A DNA stretch of 64,000 nucleotides from Psococerastis gibbosa (GCA_963971405.1 OZ020490.1:27305464-27369463), one strand, 5' to 3'; shown: positions 12,881 through 23,451, counted from the first letter of the stretch. Notes: generated by a model from the sequence alone, not told the origin. A program made the numbers and translations.

Positions 12881-15857
12881 GCTTAAAAAAATTCATACGG
12901 CAAGAATACGAAAAATAGCTATTTACTTATTTTATTTTTTTTAAAGGTCTTGAAAAGATATGGGTGTCTTAATATTGCTTATTTTGGCTCACTGAACTGC
13001 ATCTAACATTAGGCAATTGTTCCTGCGTGTTCATCGGTGTAAATGTAGCTAAAAAAAATTCATTCGACAAGAATAAGAAAAATAGCTATTTACTTATTTT
13101 ATTTTTTTTAAAGGTCTAAAAAAGATATAGGTGTCTTAATTTTGCTTATTTAGGCTTATTTTATTGTACTTAACATTGACCACTTGCTCCTGCGTGTACA
13201 TCGGTGTAAATGTAGCTACAAAAAATTCATTCGACAAGAATACGAAAAATAGCTATATACTTATTTTATTTTTTTTAAAGGTCTTGATATGACACGGGTG
13301 TCTTAATTTGGCTTATTTTGTATCATTGTATTGTAATTAACATTGAGCAATTGCTCCTGCGTGTTCATCGGTGTAAATGTAGCTAAAAAAAATTCATTCG
13401 ACAAGAATAAGAAAAATAGCTATTTACTTATTTTATTTTATTTAAAGGTCTTGAAATAATATGGGTGTCTAAATTTTGCTTGTTATGGCTCATTGTATTG
13501 TACTTAACATCGAGCAATTGCTCCTGCGTGTTCATCGGTGTAAATGTAGCTGAAAAAAATTCATTCGACAAGAATACGAAAAATAGCTATTTACTTATTT
13601 TATTTTTTTTAAAGGTCTTGAAATGATATGGGTGACTTAATTTTGCTCATTTTGGCTCAATGTATTGATCTTAACATTGAGGTATTGCTCCTGCGTGTTC
13701 ATCGGCGTAAATGTAGCTGAAAAAAATTAATTTGACAAGAATACGAAAAATAGCTATTTACTTATTTTATTTTTTTTAAAGGTCTTGAAATGATATGGGT
13801 GTCTAAATTTTGCTTATTTTGGCTCATTGTATTGTACTAAACATTTAACAATAGCTCCTGCTTTTTCGTCGGTGTAAATGTAGCTAAAAAAAATTCATTC
13901 GACAAGAATAAGAAAAATAGCTATTTACTTATTTTTTTTTTTTTTTAAGGTCTTAAAAAGATATAGGTGTCTTAATTTTGCTTATTTAGGCTCATTGTAT
14001 TGTACTAAACATTGGCCACTTGCTCCTGCGTGTTCGCCGGTGTAAATGTAGCTACAAAAAATTCATTCGACAAGAATACGAAAAATAGCTATATACTTCT
14101 TTTTTTTTTAAAGGTCTTTAAAAGATATAGGTGTCTTAATTTTGCTTATTTTGGCTCAATGTATTGTATTAATTATTAAGCAATTGCTCCTGCGTGTTCA
14201 TCGGTGTAAATGTAGCTTAAAAAAATTCATACGGCAAGAATACGAAAAATAGCTATTTACTTATTTTATTTTTTTTAAAGGTCTTGAAAAGATATGGGTG
14301 TCTTAATATTGCTTATTTTGGCTCACTGTACTGTATCTAACATTAGGCAATTGTTCTTGCGTGTTCATCGGTGTAAATGTAGCTAAAAAAAATTCATTCG
14401 ACAAGAATAAGAAAAATAGCTATTTACTTATTTTATTTTTTTTAAAGGTCTTAAAAAGATATAGGTGTCTTAATTTTGCTTATTTAGGCTCATTTTATTG
14501 TACTTAACATTGACCACTTGCTCCTGCGTGTACATCGGTGTAAATGTAGCTACAAAAAATTCATTCGACAAGAATAAGAAAAATAGCTATATACTTATTT
14601 TATTTTTTTTAAAGGTCTTGATATGACACGGGTGTCTTAATTTGGCTTATTTTGGCTCATTGTATTGTAATTAACATTTAGCAATTGCTCCTGCGTGTTC
14701 ATCGGTGTAAATGTAGCTAAAAAAAATTCATTCGACAAGAATAAGAAAAATAGCTATTTACTTATTTTATTTTTTTTAAAGGTTTTAAAAAGATATAGGT
14801 GCCTTTATTTTGCTTATTTTGGCTCAGTGTATTGTACTTAACATTGAGCAATTGTTCCTGCGTGTTCATCGGTGTAAATGTAGCTAAAAAAAATTCATTC
14901 GACAAGAATAAGAAAAATAGCTATTTACTTATTTTATTTTTTTTAAAGGTCTTAAAAAGATATAGGTGTCTTAATTTTGCTTATTTTGGCTCAATGTATT
15001 GTACTTATTATTGAGCAATTGCTCCTGCGTGTTCATCGGCGTAAATGTAGCTGAAAAAAATCATTTGACAAGAATACGAAAAATAGCTATTTACTTATTT
15101 TATTTTTTTTAAAGGTCTTGAAATGATATGGGTGTCTAAATTTTGCTTATTTTGGCTCACTGTATTGTACTTAACATTGAACAATTGCTCCTGCGTGTTC
15201 ATCGGTGTAAATGTAGCTGAAAAAAATTCATTCTACAAGAATACGAAAAATAGCTATTTACTTATATTATTTTTTTAAAGGTCTTGAAATAATTTGGCTG
15301 TCTAAATTTTGTTTATTTTGGCTCATTGTATTGTACTTAACATTGAGCAATAGCTCCTGATTGTTCATCGATGTAAATATAGCTGCAAAAAAATTCATTC
15401 GACAAGAATACGAAAAATAGCTATTTACTTATTTTATTTTATTTAAAGGTCTTGAAATAATATGGGTGTCTAAATTTTGCTTATTATGGCTCATTGTATT
15501 GTACTTAACATTGAGCAATAGCTCCTGATTGTTCATCAATGTAAATATAGCTGCAAAAAAATTCATTCGACAAGAATACGAAAAATAGCTATTTACTTAT
15601 TTTATTTTATTTAAAGGTCTTGAAATAATATGGCTGTCTAAATTTTGCTTATTTAGGCTCATTTTTTCGTAGTCAACATTGAGCTATAGCTCCTGCGTGT
15701 TCATCGGTGTAAATGTTGCTGCAAAATAATTCATTCGACAAGAATAAGAAAAATAGCTATTTACTTATTTTATTTTATTTAAAGGTCTTGAAATAATATG
15801 GGTGTCTAAATTTTGCTTATTTTGGCTCTTTGTATTGTAGTTAACATTGAGCAATTT

Positions 15858-16440
15858 GGTTAACCTAGCATAGCCTATTCTCAAACGAATCACCTTCACT
15901 TGGTCTCTTCTACTCATCTTGTGTTCGAACAGCCCCCCACCCTTGGCTGTATTGTTCTTAGTTTTTTTCCCACGCGGGACTCCACTCTATCTGCCAGCAT
16001 TCTGTTAAGAGGTTGTGTGTTGTATTTTTAAAGTCTGACGGCGGAAAGTAAGGGAAGGGAGGAGAATGAATAAGACTAGTTGCAGAATTGGCTGCGTTGT
16101 CGGCCCTGTCATTACCCTCTATCCGTATGTGGGATGGGGCCCATGCAGAGAAACTCAACGCATTGGGTCGGTGGCAGGCATGCGATTAAATTAATAATTA
16201 GATGTATTAGGGGATTTTTAGGATATAATTGCTGAATAGCTGTGAGTGCGGCTAAGCTGTCGGAGATGATAAGTGCTCTGTCTATGGAATGTCTTATAAT
16301 ATGCAATATTATTTGATGTTCAGCTGTATAGACGGACGCTTGCGGCAATAAAGGTATGAGCAGTAGATCTGAATTGTATGACACACCGGCCCCTGCGCCG
16401 TACTTGGTTTTGGAGCCATCTGTACAGAAATGGTGCCATG
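15858..16440 (-). pseudogene. LINE RNase H domain relic at satellite edge
   Basis: Read on the minus strand from 16435 this gives WHHFCTDGSKTKYGAGAGVS, the first RNase H strand with its catalytic Asp (TDGS), then YTAE (Glu), ISDSLAALTA (second Asp) and, after a frame change near 16130, a degenerate version of the usual WIPSHIGIEGN block followed by GNDRADNAA (third Asp). This order is typical of the RNase H domain at the end of I-type LINE ORF2. The endonuclease and reverse transcriptase are missing and the frame is broken, so it is a dead fragment. It abuts the end of the satellite array directly. Confidence 0.8.
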
Positions 16441-17269
16441 TATGGTATGTTAACTAAGTTAAACAAATGAAAAACTCCTTGTTAGTGGATGGTAGTGGTA
16501 GTGGAAGCGGCACAACAGAGTACCTATGTGAGCAACCGCATTTTACCGAGTGACAGCTAACGGTCGTGACTGATGTCACAAAAGGTTCGTCTTTTTTGCG
16601 GTACACCTACAGACCCTTTGCGGCACACCGGTTGAGAAACGCTGCTATACACATACTGTCCCACAAGGAATTGAAGATAACGAATGTATTTATTTCGACA
16701 CCTGCGGTTGATGAACTATAGTAATATATAGGGGGCACGGTTAGGTACCTACCTACAGTACCTATATTATGGCTTTTTATCTCTCTACTGACTTTTCTTA
16801 TAGATGCCTTGCAGACATAGCCTTGCAGTTCCACGATCTGTGGTCGCGCTTGATGACGTTCAGCCACGGCGTCATAGCCGGCGTCGCGTGTTGCCACATC
16901 CTGTTGGTCGCTGCTGTCCTGGCATCTACTCGGTATGACGTCGAACAATTCGTACATTTTTACCACTTTCTCTCACTCAAGGTCCACTTTGCTGTGTACG
17001 TCTTCACATCGCTCTGTATAATTTCTTGTTTTGATAGGTACGCATTCGTAATACCCTATGATGTACTAATATTTACCGTCTCTCATATATAGGATAGCAT
17101 TTCTTTCCTTGTCTTACAATGGAACTTCTTTCGTATGGAAATCCACAATGCGGACTAAACATTTATCCAAATTAAAACCCATTATTTGTGTTGGCACACC
17201 TGCGCCCACATATTAAAATCAATATGCATGCTCGACAAGTGACGTCATAACCAACGCAACATCTAGTTA
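16441..17269. other. Unassigned stretch with GC-rich patch
   Basis: No gene is recognised. Two overlapping frames on opposite strands (minus 16966-16607, 119 codons; plus 16769-17092, 107 codons) cover a locally CpG-rich patch at about 16800-16980, but neither shows a domain I know. The motif GCGGCACACCGGTTGAGAAA at 16620 resembles the ends of hAT-type elements, so the patch may be a transposon remnant. Confidence 0.4.
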
Positions 17270-17277
17270 GCCACAAG

Positions 17278-17565
17278 CAGGGGCGTAAAGTTGGGGGGGG
17301 AGAGGCTTCGCACCCCCCCCCCCCCCCAGCCTCGAGCATTGTAAGACGTGGTTCATACTTCATGGTCCCCTTTGCAGCAATATGAATGTAGGCACTCATT
17401 CCCTTTTTAGTTTTGTAAAATCTACAGCTATAATTTACTACTATTAAAATGCGTAAAACCTTGCTATTTTGCTCTTATATTTTCAATTTTTCCTTATCAT
17501 GCCTGATGACGGCATAGGTCTACTTAGTTTTGCCCCCGCCATCATTCTAAAACTTTACGCCTCTG
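17278..17565. mobile_element. hAT-type MITE (288 bp)
   Basis: Terminal inverted repeats begin CAGGGGCGTAAAGTT on the left and, reverse-complemented, CAGAGGCGTAAAGTT on the right. The flanking 8-mers GCCACAAG (17270-17277) and GCCGCAAG (17566-17573) agree at 7 of 8 positions. An 8-bp target duplication with CAG...CTG ends is the hAT pattern. The interior holds G and C homopolymers and no coding capacity. Confidence 0.85.
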
Positions 17566-17640
17566 GCCGCAAGCACTTTCTAGTTCCTATACAATCTCTA
17601 TTTGACTGGTACACGGGAACATTTCACGCAGTGTGAGGCG

Positions 17641-17780
17641 CTGAGGCGGGGTTTCCAATCGTCAATGAGACATGTGAAATTGAAGGTTTAGCAGACATTA
17701 AAGACATACTAAAAATTCTGCTACCACGTCAAAACCATATTTCTCATTGACAATTGACGTATGTGGAAACCCCGCCTGAG
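17641..17780. mobile_element. Palindromic MITE-like repeat
   Basis: CTGAGGCGGGGTTTCCA at the left and the reverse complement CTCAGGCGGGGTTTCCA at the right bracket 140 bp. The inverted homology continues through CAATGAGA. No clear target duplication was found, so the superfamily is not assigned. Confidence 0.6.
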
Positions 17781-18017
17781 AAATTGATCATGGGTACAAT
17801 AATGGGAGATGATAGGTTGTTGCAAGGAAAAGTTAATTTCTGAACGCACTTTGGAAAATTTTGTTTGCTTAATTCATGCCGCCTGGCGAAAATATAGTCA
17901 AGAAACCGACTAGACGTCTTCTGCTAGCCCTATTGCTACAATTTTAAACGTCTGCAAGTCCCAACCGGCAGAATCGGCCATGCGTACCGGACATCAAGGA
18001 GCTGTCTGCTGAGAATG
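17781..18017. other. No feature recognised
   Basis: A short unique-looking stretch between the palindromic MITE and the minisatellite; nothing can be supported here. Confidence 0.4.
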
Positions 18018-18180
18018 GATCCCTTTCGGAAGAAATCCAAGATGGCGGCTATTCCTGCCTCCAATTTTCAACGCTGGTGGGATCCCTTTCAAGTAGAAAT
18101 CCAAGATGGCGGCTATTCCTGCCTCCAATTTTCAACGCTGTTTGGACCCCTTTCAAGTAGAAATCCAAGATGGTGGCTCG
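18018..18180. repeat. 63-64 bp minisatellite, about 2.6 copies
   Basis: The unit starts GATCCCTTTC at 18018 and 18081 and GACCCCTTTC at 18145. Each copy contains AGAAATCCAAGATGG and the first two contain CTGCCTCCAATTTTCAACGC. It produces a 65-codon open frame with no recognisable function, because the period is close to 21 codons. Confidence 0.85.
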
Positions 18181-18808
18181 ACCAGCAGCCAATCGAACTT
18201 TTGCAATCCTAAGTCAGATTTTAATAAAAAAAAATCCAACAAAAGCTAATAGCAATAGGGTTGGCTTCAGACATTTTATTGCACTGTCAGAACTTACCTG
18301 GACGCAACGCATTTGTGAAATGGGCATAAACGAAGTTACCGTTTGTTGACGCTCTCGGACACAAATCACAATAGTCACTTTCTAAACCTATAGCCGTACC
18401 GTATGTGAACCCAGGACCAAACTGCCAGCCTATTTCTACTGTTGATACATACCAACATAGTACTCATAGACAAGTTTCAGGGATTCCGCTCAGCATCTAA
18501 TAAACAAAAATTCAACTCACTGAAGCACTACATAGCCTACCTCCCCTATATACGTGGGGCAGTCAAACTTGTGGATTTCGCATATACAGTACAAGTTCAC
18601 ACTAGGCTAACTTGACTTTTACAGTATTTTACAAAATTATTATTTCTATATTATTGGATTGAGATCTGAGAACTAAGCATCATGAATTTCATCCATAATT
18701 TTATTCTGTGGGGTTATTCATGCATCATAATCATATCACCAACTATGAGGTCTCCATCAAATGGAAATGAAAAACAGATTCAAAATAGAGTAACAGCTTA
18801 GCCTAGTG
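18181..18808. other. Unannotated flank of Copia insertion
   Basis: Mixed-composition sequence with only short frames. Nothing was recognised up to the target duplication of the retrotransposon. Confidence 0.4.
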
Positions 18809-18813
18809 TGCAC

Positions 18814-19070
18814 TGTTGAAATAAATTTTTTAAATTATAATTTTTGCTATTTCATAATAAAATAATAATAAAATTAAAAATAATAATAATGAAAATAAAT
18901 ATTAATTTAATAATATTTTTGTTTGTCTATGACATTGTCTGTGACACTGTTTAGAGTTTACAATGTTTTTTTACTTCCTTGCTACAAAGATGGCGAATAC
19001 ACAATATTAATTCAAAGTGTGATATTTTTTTATCTATAAATTTAAAACCGATCCAAGGCATAACCCAACA
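18814..19070 (+). repeat. Copia 5' LTR (257 bp)
   Basis: Begins TGTTGAAAT and ends AACCCAACA, the TG...CA ends of LTRs. It is identical by eye over all 257 bp to 23190-23446. It is preceded by the 5-bp duplication TGCAC (18809-18813), repeated at 23447-23451. A TATA-like TCTATAAATT lies near the 3' end. Confidence 0.95.
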
Positions 19071-19084
19071 GGTTATGGGCCCAG
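19071..19084 (+). promoter_or_regulatory. Primer-binding site, half-tRNA-iMet type
   Basis: GGTTATGGGCCCAG directly follows the 5' LTR. It is complementary to the anticodon arm of initiator Met tRNA (CUGGGCCCAUAACC, anticodon CAU), not to a tRNA 3' end. Priming by a cleaved half-tRNA-iMet is the established mechanism of Drosophila copia. Confidence 0.88.
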
Positions 19085-19199
19085 ATAAATCGGGAAACCA
19101 AGATGTTCCGTAAAATCAATTAAAAAGAAAAATTAAAAATAATAATTAAAATTGTCGCGTGTGCAAAGTGCTTGTGTAACCTAATCTTACCAGTACACC

Positions 19200-22100
19200 A
19201 TGCACGAAGACGTAAAAATTGAAAAATTAAATGGTCCAAACTACCTCACGTGGAAATTTCAAATAGATGTCATCTTAAAATCGATATATGCGTACGACAT
19301 TGCAACCGGAACGGAACCTTTACCAAGTATCCTTACCAAGGATAAAAAAGATGATACATCGTGGATAAAAACTGACATAAAAGCTCAACGACTAATTGTA
19401 ACCTCAGTGGATAGCAGCCAAATTGTGCATTTACTAACATGTACAACATCAGCCGGAATGTATAAAGCATTAAATGATCTCTACAATAAGGACACTCATC
19501 AACAAAAATGTTCTCTTCTAACGGATTTTTACAACTTTAAATTGGAAGATGTCAACAAGGGAATTGCTGAAATAAAAATAATTATCCATAGACTAGCTTC
19601 ATTGGGAGAAAAGTTAACAGACGAGATGGTTGTAACAAAGATTGTATCTTCTCTTCCCGAAAAATTCAACGCCTTCAGAAGTGCTTGGGAGTCAGTCACT
19701 GCAAAAGATAAGACGCTTGCCAATCTTTTTTCTCGCCTTCAATTAGAGGACGAACGATGTGGAAACAACTCAGTAGCATTCAAAACACTAGCCCAAGGTA
19801 AAAGTACTCTATCTAATTCTAATTTTAAAAATAAAAATGAACTTTTCTGTACGTATTGCAAATTAAGAAATCATAGGATTGAAAAATGTTTTAAAAAAGC
19901 TAGAGATGAAAGAAATACGCTTTATTGCGGAATTTGTAAAAAGAGGAATTCGCACCGATCCTCAGAGTGTTTTTTCCGTAACAGAAATAGAGAAAATGGT
20001 GACAGCAATAATAATAAAGTTTTTTTGGTATCTAAAAATTCCAATTACTTTAATAATAATAAAAGTATTAGCTTAGCTGTCGATAGTGCAGCAAGTAAAC
20101 ATTTAGTTAATAATTTAAATTGTCTTGAGAATAGTAATCCTGCAATATCAAAATTCAGTTTAGCAAAAAAGAATGAATCCTTATTTGGAACGGCCATAGG
20201 AACATTAAAGAGTGAGAGTGTGACATTAAACAATGTAGTTTACGTACCGGAGTTATCTCAAAATCTTCTTTCTGTTAAAAAAATCACCGATAAAGGTGGG
20301 TTTGTATTATTTTCAAAAGGAAACGTAGAAATTATTAATTCAAAATTCGAAACTGTCATGGAAGGTAAAGAAAATAACGGTTTGTTCGTTGTTAATTTAA
20401 AATATGGTAAAAACCAAAATTTAAAAAATAGAGAAAATATTTTTTCTGTGAATGATTATGACGACATTTATGAATGGCATAGAAAATTAGGTCATATTAG
20501 TTTTAAAAATTTGCAAAGACTTGCAACAATGTCAGATGGAATAAAAATAACTAAAAATTCTTTAGATATTAAAAATTGTGAAATTTGTATTAAAGCTCGA
20601 CATGCTCGTGATCCCTTTAGTGGAAATTTAAAGCGTGCTACTCGAATGCTCGAAATAATTCATAGTGACGTCGAAGGTCCCTTTGAAATTGAATCTATTG
20701 ATCAATGCAAATATTATGTATCAATAATTGATGATTTTACGTGTTATAGTGAAGTACATCCTATAAAAGCAAAATCAGACGCAGCAAATGTTATAAAAAA
20801 TTTTATTTTGCGAGCCGAAAATGAAAAAGGTTTAAAAGTATGCAGATTTAAATGTGACGGTGGAGGTGAATACCTGCCATTAAAACAATGGTTTTATAAT
20901 AGAGGAATATTTTTTGATGTAACTGCTAGTTATAGTCCTCAAATGAACCCTCGTTCAGAAAGATTAAATCGGACAATTACTGAAAAAATAAGAAGTTTAC
21001 TCTTTGATAGTAATGTTAATAAAAATTTATGGAGTGAAGCGGCTAAGACAAGTTGTTTTTTACTTAATCGCAGTCCAACAGTTAATAGCAAGGCAACGCC
21101 TATAGAAAATTGGACTGGAAAAAGACCAGATTTAAAAAATTTAAAAATTTTTGGTTCTGAAGCTTATGCCAAAATTCTACCTCGTGTTAAGAAGCTTGAT
21201 GAAAGATCAAGAAAATTGATATTCGTTGGTTATAATCATAATGGTTATCGTTTGTTTGACCCAAACATTAAAAAGATTGTTATTTCTAGGGATGTTATTT
21301 TTCCTGAAAATTCACTTAAAATTAAAAATAAGCTAAAACCTGAAGAAATGGTAAAACTTGATTTTAATGTTTCAGAATTTTTCAAGGATTCAGAGTCTGA
21401 ATCAGACAAGCACCAAGTGAGCCCACGTAGAGTCAATGAATCTGTGGAGGAAATAATCAGTGAAAATGATGCTGACGGTGAGTCTGAATCAGAACCTGAA
21501 ACTCCAAAGGAATACCCTTATAAATTAAGAAGTAGAATTAATCTACGGAAACCTGCTACACTTGATGATTGTGAAACTAATTTAACTGATCTATTTGATG
21601 ATAGCGTATATTTAACGTTTGAAGAAGCCGTAAAAGGCAATGAATGTAAAGAATGGGTAGATGCTGTAGAGAAGGAGAAAGAATCGTTGATTTCTAATAA
21701 AACTTGGATTTATATTCCAAAAGCAGAAGCTGAAAATAATAAGATTTTGACTTCTCGCTGGATTTTTCGCAAAAAAGATAATAATACTTTTAAAGCCAGA
21801 CTCGTTGTAAGAGGTTTCGAACAAGAAAATGGCATAGATTTTACCGATATATTTAGTCCAGTGGTAGATTCAAATAGTTTACGATTGTTATTTGCTTTAG
21901 CAGCAAAGAAAAAAATGCTAATTGCTTCATTTGATATAAAATCTGCATTTTTAAATAGCGATCTTAATGAGAAAATTTTTATGCATATTCCGGAAGGATT
22001 TAAAAACGCTAAAAACAAAGACAAAGTATGTCTATTAAAAAAGTCATTGTACGGACTTAAACAATCTCCAGCATTGTGGAATTCTAAGTTGAATGATTAT

Positions 22101-23096
22101 TTATTATCGATTGGTTTACAGAGATTAAAATCAGATCCTTGTATTTATTGTAATACTGATAAAAGCTTGATAATTTCAATTCATGTTGATGATGGATTAA
22201 TAATAAGTAAAAATGAATTGATGTTGAATGATTTTGTAAAAAAGCTAAGCAAACTTTGCGAAGTTACCTATAACAAAGACATAAAGAAATATGTAGGTAT
22301 TGAAATTTTGAGAACTAAAGCTGGTATAAAAATTAGCCAGGAGAAATATGTTGAAAACATGCTTAAAACTTATAATATGTCGGAAGCAAATTCTGTTAAA
22401 ACTCCAATATGTAATCAAAAGTCAGATAACAGTAAAAATATATCCTTTCCATACCGCGAAGCAGTCGGTAGTCTCTTATATTGTTCTACTAAAACACGAC
22501 CAGATATAACTTTCAGTGTGAATTATGAAAGTCGTTGTATTGAACCTAAAACTGATAATGTTTCCGATGTAAAAAGAACTTTAAGATATTTAAAAGGTAC
22601 AAAGAATTTAGGAATAACTTATAATGGTTCAAATTGTAATAAACTAATTGCATATTCAGATGCAAGTTACGCAGATGATGAAATATCTCGGAAAAGTACC
22701 ACAGGTTTCGTGATTTACTATTGTGGCGGACCTGTAGCTTGGTGTTCAAAGAAACAAAATATTGTAACACTTTCCACTACTGAAGCTGAATATATAGCAG
22801 CTGCAGAATGTCTAAAAATGTGTTTGTTTTTGAAATCTTTAATCCAGGAATTAACTGGTGAAAAATTGGAAATCTTACTATTTGTTGATAATACTAGTAC
22901 AATTGAAGTAATGAAAACTGGTTGTGGAAAACGAACAAAGCACATAGATGTAAGATATAAATTTATTACTGATCTAGTAAAGAACAAGGTAGTAGAAGTA
23001 AAACATGTTCCAAGTAGTGAACAAGCAGCAGATATTTTTACAAAAGCTCTACCTAATTCTTCATTTGAAAAGTTTAGAAAAATGCTTGTTGATTAA
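19200..23096 (+). CDS. Copia (Pseudoviridae-type) Gag-Pol polyprotein, 1298 aa
   Basis: Single uninterrupted frame starting at the first ATG after the primer-binding site. In order: Gag N-terminus with GPNYLTWKFQ (about residue 12); two CCHC knuckles at about 217 (CTYC...H...C) and 243 (CGIC...H...C); aspartic protease AVDSAAS at about 293; integrase zinc-binding WHRKLGH/CEIC at 425-463; integrase core HSD (about 487), CDGGGEY (about 550) and SERLNRT (about 585); reverse transcriptase with FDIKSAFLNSDL (about 910) and HVDDGL (about 994); RNase H with SDASYADD (about 1150), TEAEYIAA (about 1195) and DNTSTIE (about 1228). The domain order integrase before reverse transcriptase defines Copia. 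Oddities: HVDD instead of the usual YVDD/FVDD, and NPRSER where NGVAER is usual. No envelope gene is present. Frame and LTRs are intact, so the copy may be recent and active. Confidence 0.96.
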   Translation: MHEDVKIEKLNGPNYLTWKFQIDVILKSIYAYDIATGTEPLPSILTKDKKDDTSWIKTDIKAQRLIVTSVDSSQIVHLLTCTTSAGMYKALNDLYNKDTHQQKCSLLTDFYNFKLEDVNKGIAEIKIIIHRLASLGEKLTDEMVVTKIVSSLPEKFNAFRSAWESVTAKDKTLANLFSRLQLEDERCGNNSVAFKTLAQGKSTLSNSNFKNKNELFCTYCKLRNHRIEKCFKKARDERNTLYCGICKKRNSHRSSECFFRNRNRENGDSNNNKVFLVSKNSNYFNNNKSISLAVDSAASKHLVNNLNCLENSNPAISKFSLAKKNESLFGTAIGTLKSESVTLNNVVYVPELSQNLLSVKKITDKGGFVLFSKGNVEIINSKFETVMEGKENNGLFVVNLKYGKNQNLKNRENIFSVNDYDDIYEWHRKLGHISFKNLQRLATMSDGIKITKNSLDIKNCEICIKARHARDPFSGNLKRATRMLEIIHSDVEGPFEIESIDQCKYYVSIIDDFTCYSEVHPIKAKSDAANVIKNFILRAENEKGLKVCRFKCDGGGEYLPLKQWFYNRGIFFDVTASYSPQMNPRSERLNRTITEKIRSLLFDSNVNKNLWSEAAKTSCFLLNRSPTVNSKATPIENWTGKRPDLKNLKIFGSEAYAKILPRVKKLDERSRKLIFVGYNHNGYRLFDPNIKKIVISRDVIFPENSLKIKNKLKPEEMVKLDFNVSEFFKDSESESDKHQVSPRRVNESVEEIISENDADGESESEPETPKEYPYKLRSRINLRKPATLDDCETNLTDLFDDSVYLTFEEAVKGNECKEWVDAVEKEKESLISNKTWIYIPKAEAENNKILTSRWIFRKKDNNTFKARLVVRGFEQENGIDFTDIFSPVVDSNSLRLLFALAAKKKMLIASFDIKSAFLNSDLNEKIFMHIPEGFKNAKNKDKVCLLKKSLYGLKQSPALWNSKLNDYLLSIGLQRLKSDPCIYCNTDKSLIISIHVDDGLIISKNELMLNDFVKKLSKLCEVTYNKDIKKYVGIEILRTKAGIKISQEKYVENMLKTYNMSEANSVKTPICNQKSDNSKNISFPYREAVGSLLYCSTKTRPDITFSVNYESRCIEPKTDNVSDVKRTLRYLKGTKNLGITYNGSNCNKLIAYSDASYADDEISRKSTTGFVIYYCGGPVAWCSKKQNIVTLSTTEAEYIAAAECLKMCLFLKSLIQELTGEKLEILLFVDNTSTIEVMKTGCGKRTKHIDVRYKFITDLVKNKVVEVKHVPSSEQAADIFTKALPNSSFEKFRKMLVD

Positions 23097-23179
23097 ACTT
23101 TTTATTGTATTTCTATATAATGAAGGAATTTTATTTTATTTTACTAAAAGTTTGGAATTTAATTATTCATGCAAAAATT

Positions 23180-23189
23180 AAGGGGAGGA
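23180..23189 (+). promoter_or_regulatory. Polypurine tract of Copia element
   Basis: AAGGGGAGGA lies immediately before the 3' LTR, the expected place for the plus-strand primer. Confidence 0.85.
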
Positions 23190-23446
23190 TGTTGAAATAA
23201 ATTTTTTAAATTATAATTTTTGCTATTTCATAATAAAATAATAATAAAATTAAAAATAATAATAATGAAAATAAATATTAATTTAATAATATTTTTGTTT
23301 GTCTATGACATTGTCTGTGACACTGTTTAGAGTTTACAATGTTTTTTTACTTCCTTGCTACAAAGATGGCGAATACACAATATTAATTCAAAGTGTGATA
23401 TTTTTTTATCTATAAATTTAAAACCGATCCAAGGCATAACCCAACA
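23190..23446 (+). repeat. Copia 3' LTR (257 bp)
   Basis: Identical by eye to the 5' LTR and followed by the TGCAC target duplication at 23447-23451. The coding frame stops 93 bp upstream of it. The complete element therefore spans 18814-23446. Confidence 0.95.
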
Positions 23447-23451
23447 TGCAC

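Larger units (their letters stand above)
1..15857. repeat. Tandem satellite array, 167-bp monomer
   Basis: The landmark AATTCATTCGACAAGAAT recurs at 1, 168, 335, 502, 669 and 836, exactly 167 bp apart, and continues across the region, so about 94 monomers are present. Each unit has an A/T-rich half (AGCTATTTACTTATTTTATT, a T-run, AAAGGTCTT) and a half carrying CTCCTGCGTGTTCATCGGTG. Several subfamilies are visible, for example units with GATTGTTCATCAATG, units with TTTCGTAGTCAACATTGAG, and units with CATTGGCCACTTG. The array is cut by the left window edge and ends at about 15857, where the sequence changes after GTTAACATTGAGCAAT. Open frames of 60-80 codons inside it are not genes: 167 is not a multiple of three, so frames rotate from unit to unit. 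The unit length is close to one nucleosome, as in many centromeric or heterochromatic satellites; a centromeric role is only inference. Confidence 0.97.

Noticed and set aside
576-15014. Repeated 60-80 codon frames (starting MSNCSCVFIG or MIWVSKFCLF)
   Set aside because: They are readings of the 167-bp satellite, whose length is not a multiple of three; recurrence reflects the repeat, not a gene family.
1-15857. CRISPR-like array of regularly spaced repeats
   Set aside because: The repeats are contiguous 167-bp monomers that vary throughout; there are no short constant repeats separated by unique spacers, and the context is eukaryotic.
19529-22987. Minus-strand frames inside the Copia element
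   Set aside because: Shadows of the intact plus-strand polyprotein with no domains of their own.
18814-23446. Retroviral provirus (envelope-bearing)
   Set aside because: Integrase precedes reverse transcriptase and no envelope frame exists between RNase H and the 3' LTR; this is a Copia retrotransposon.
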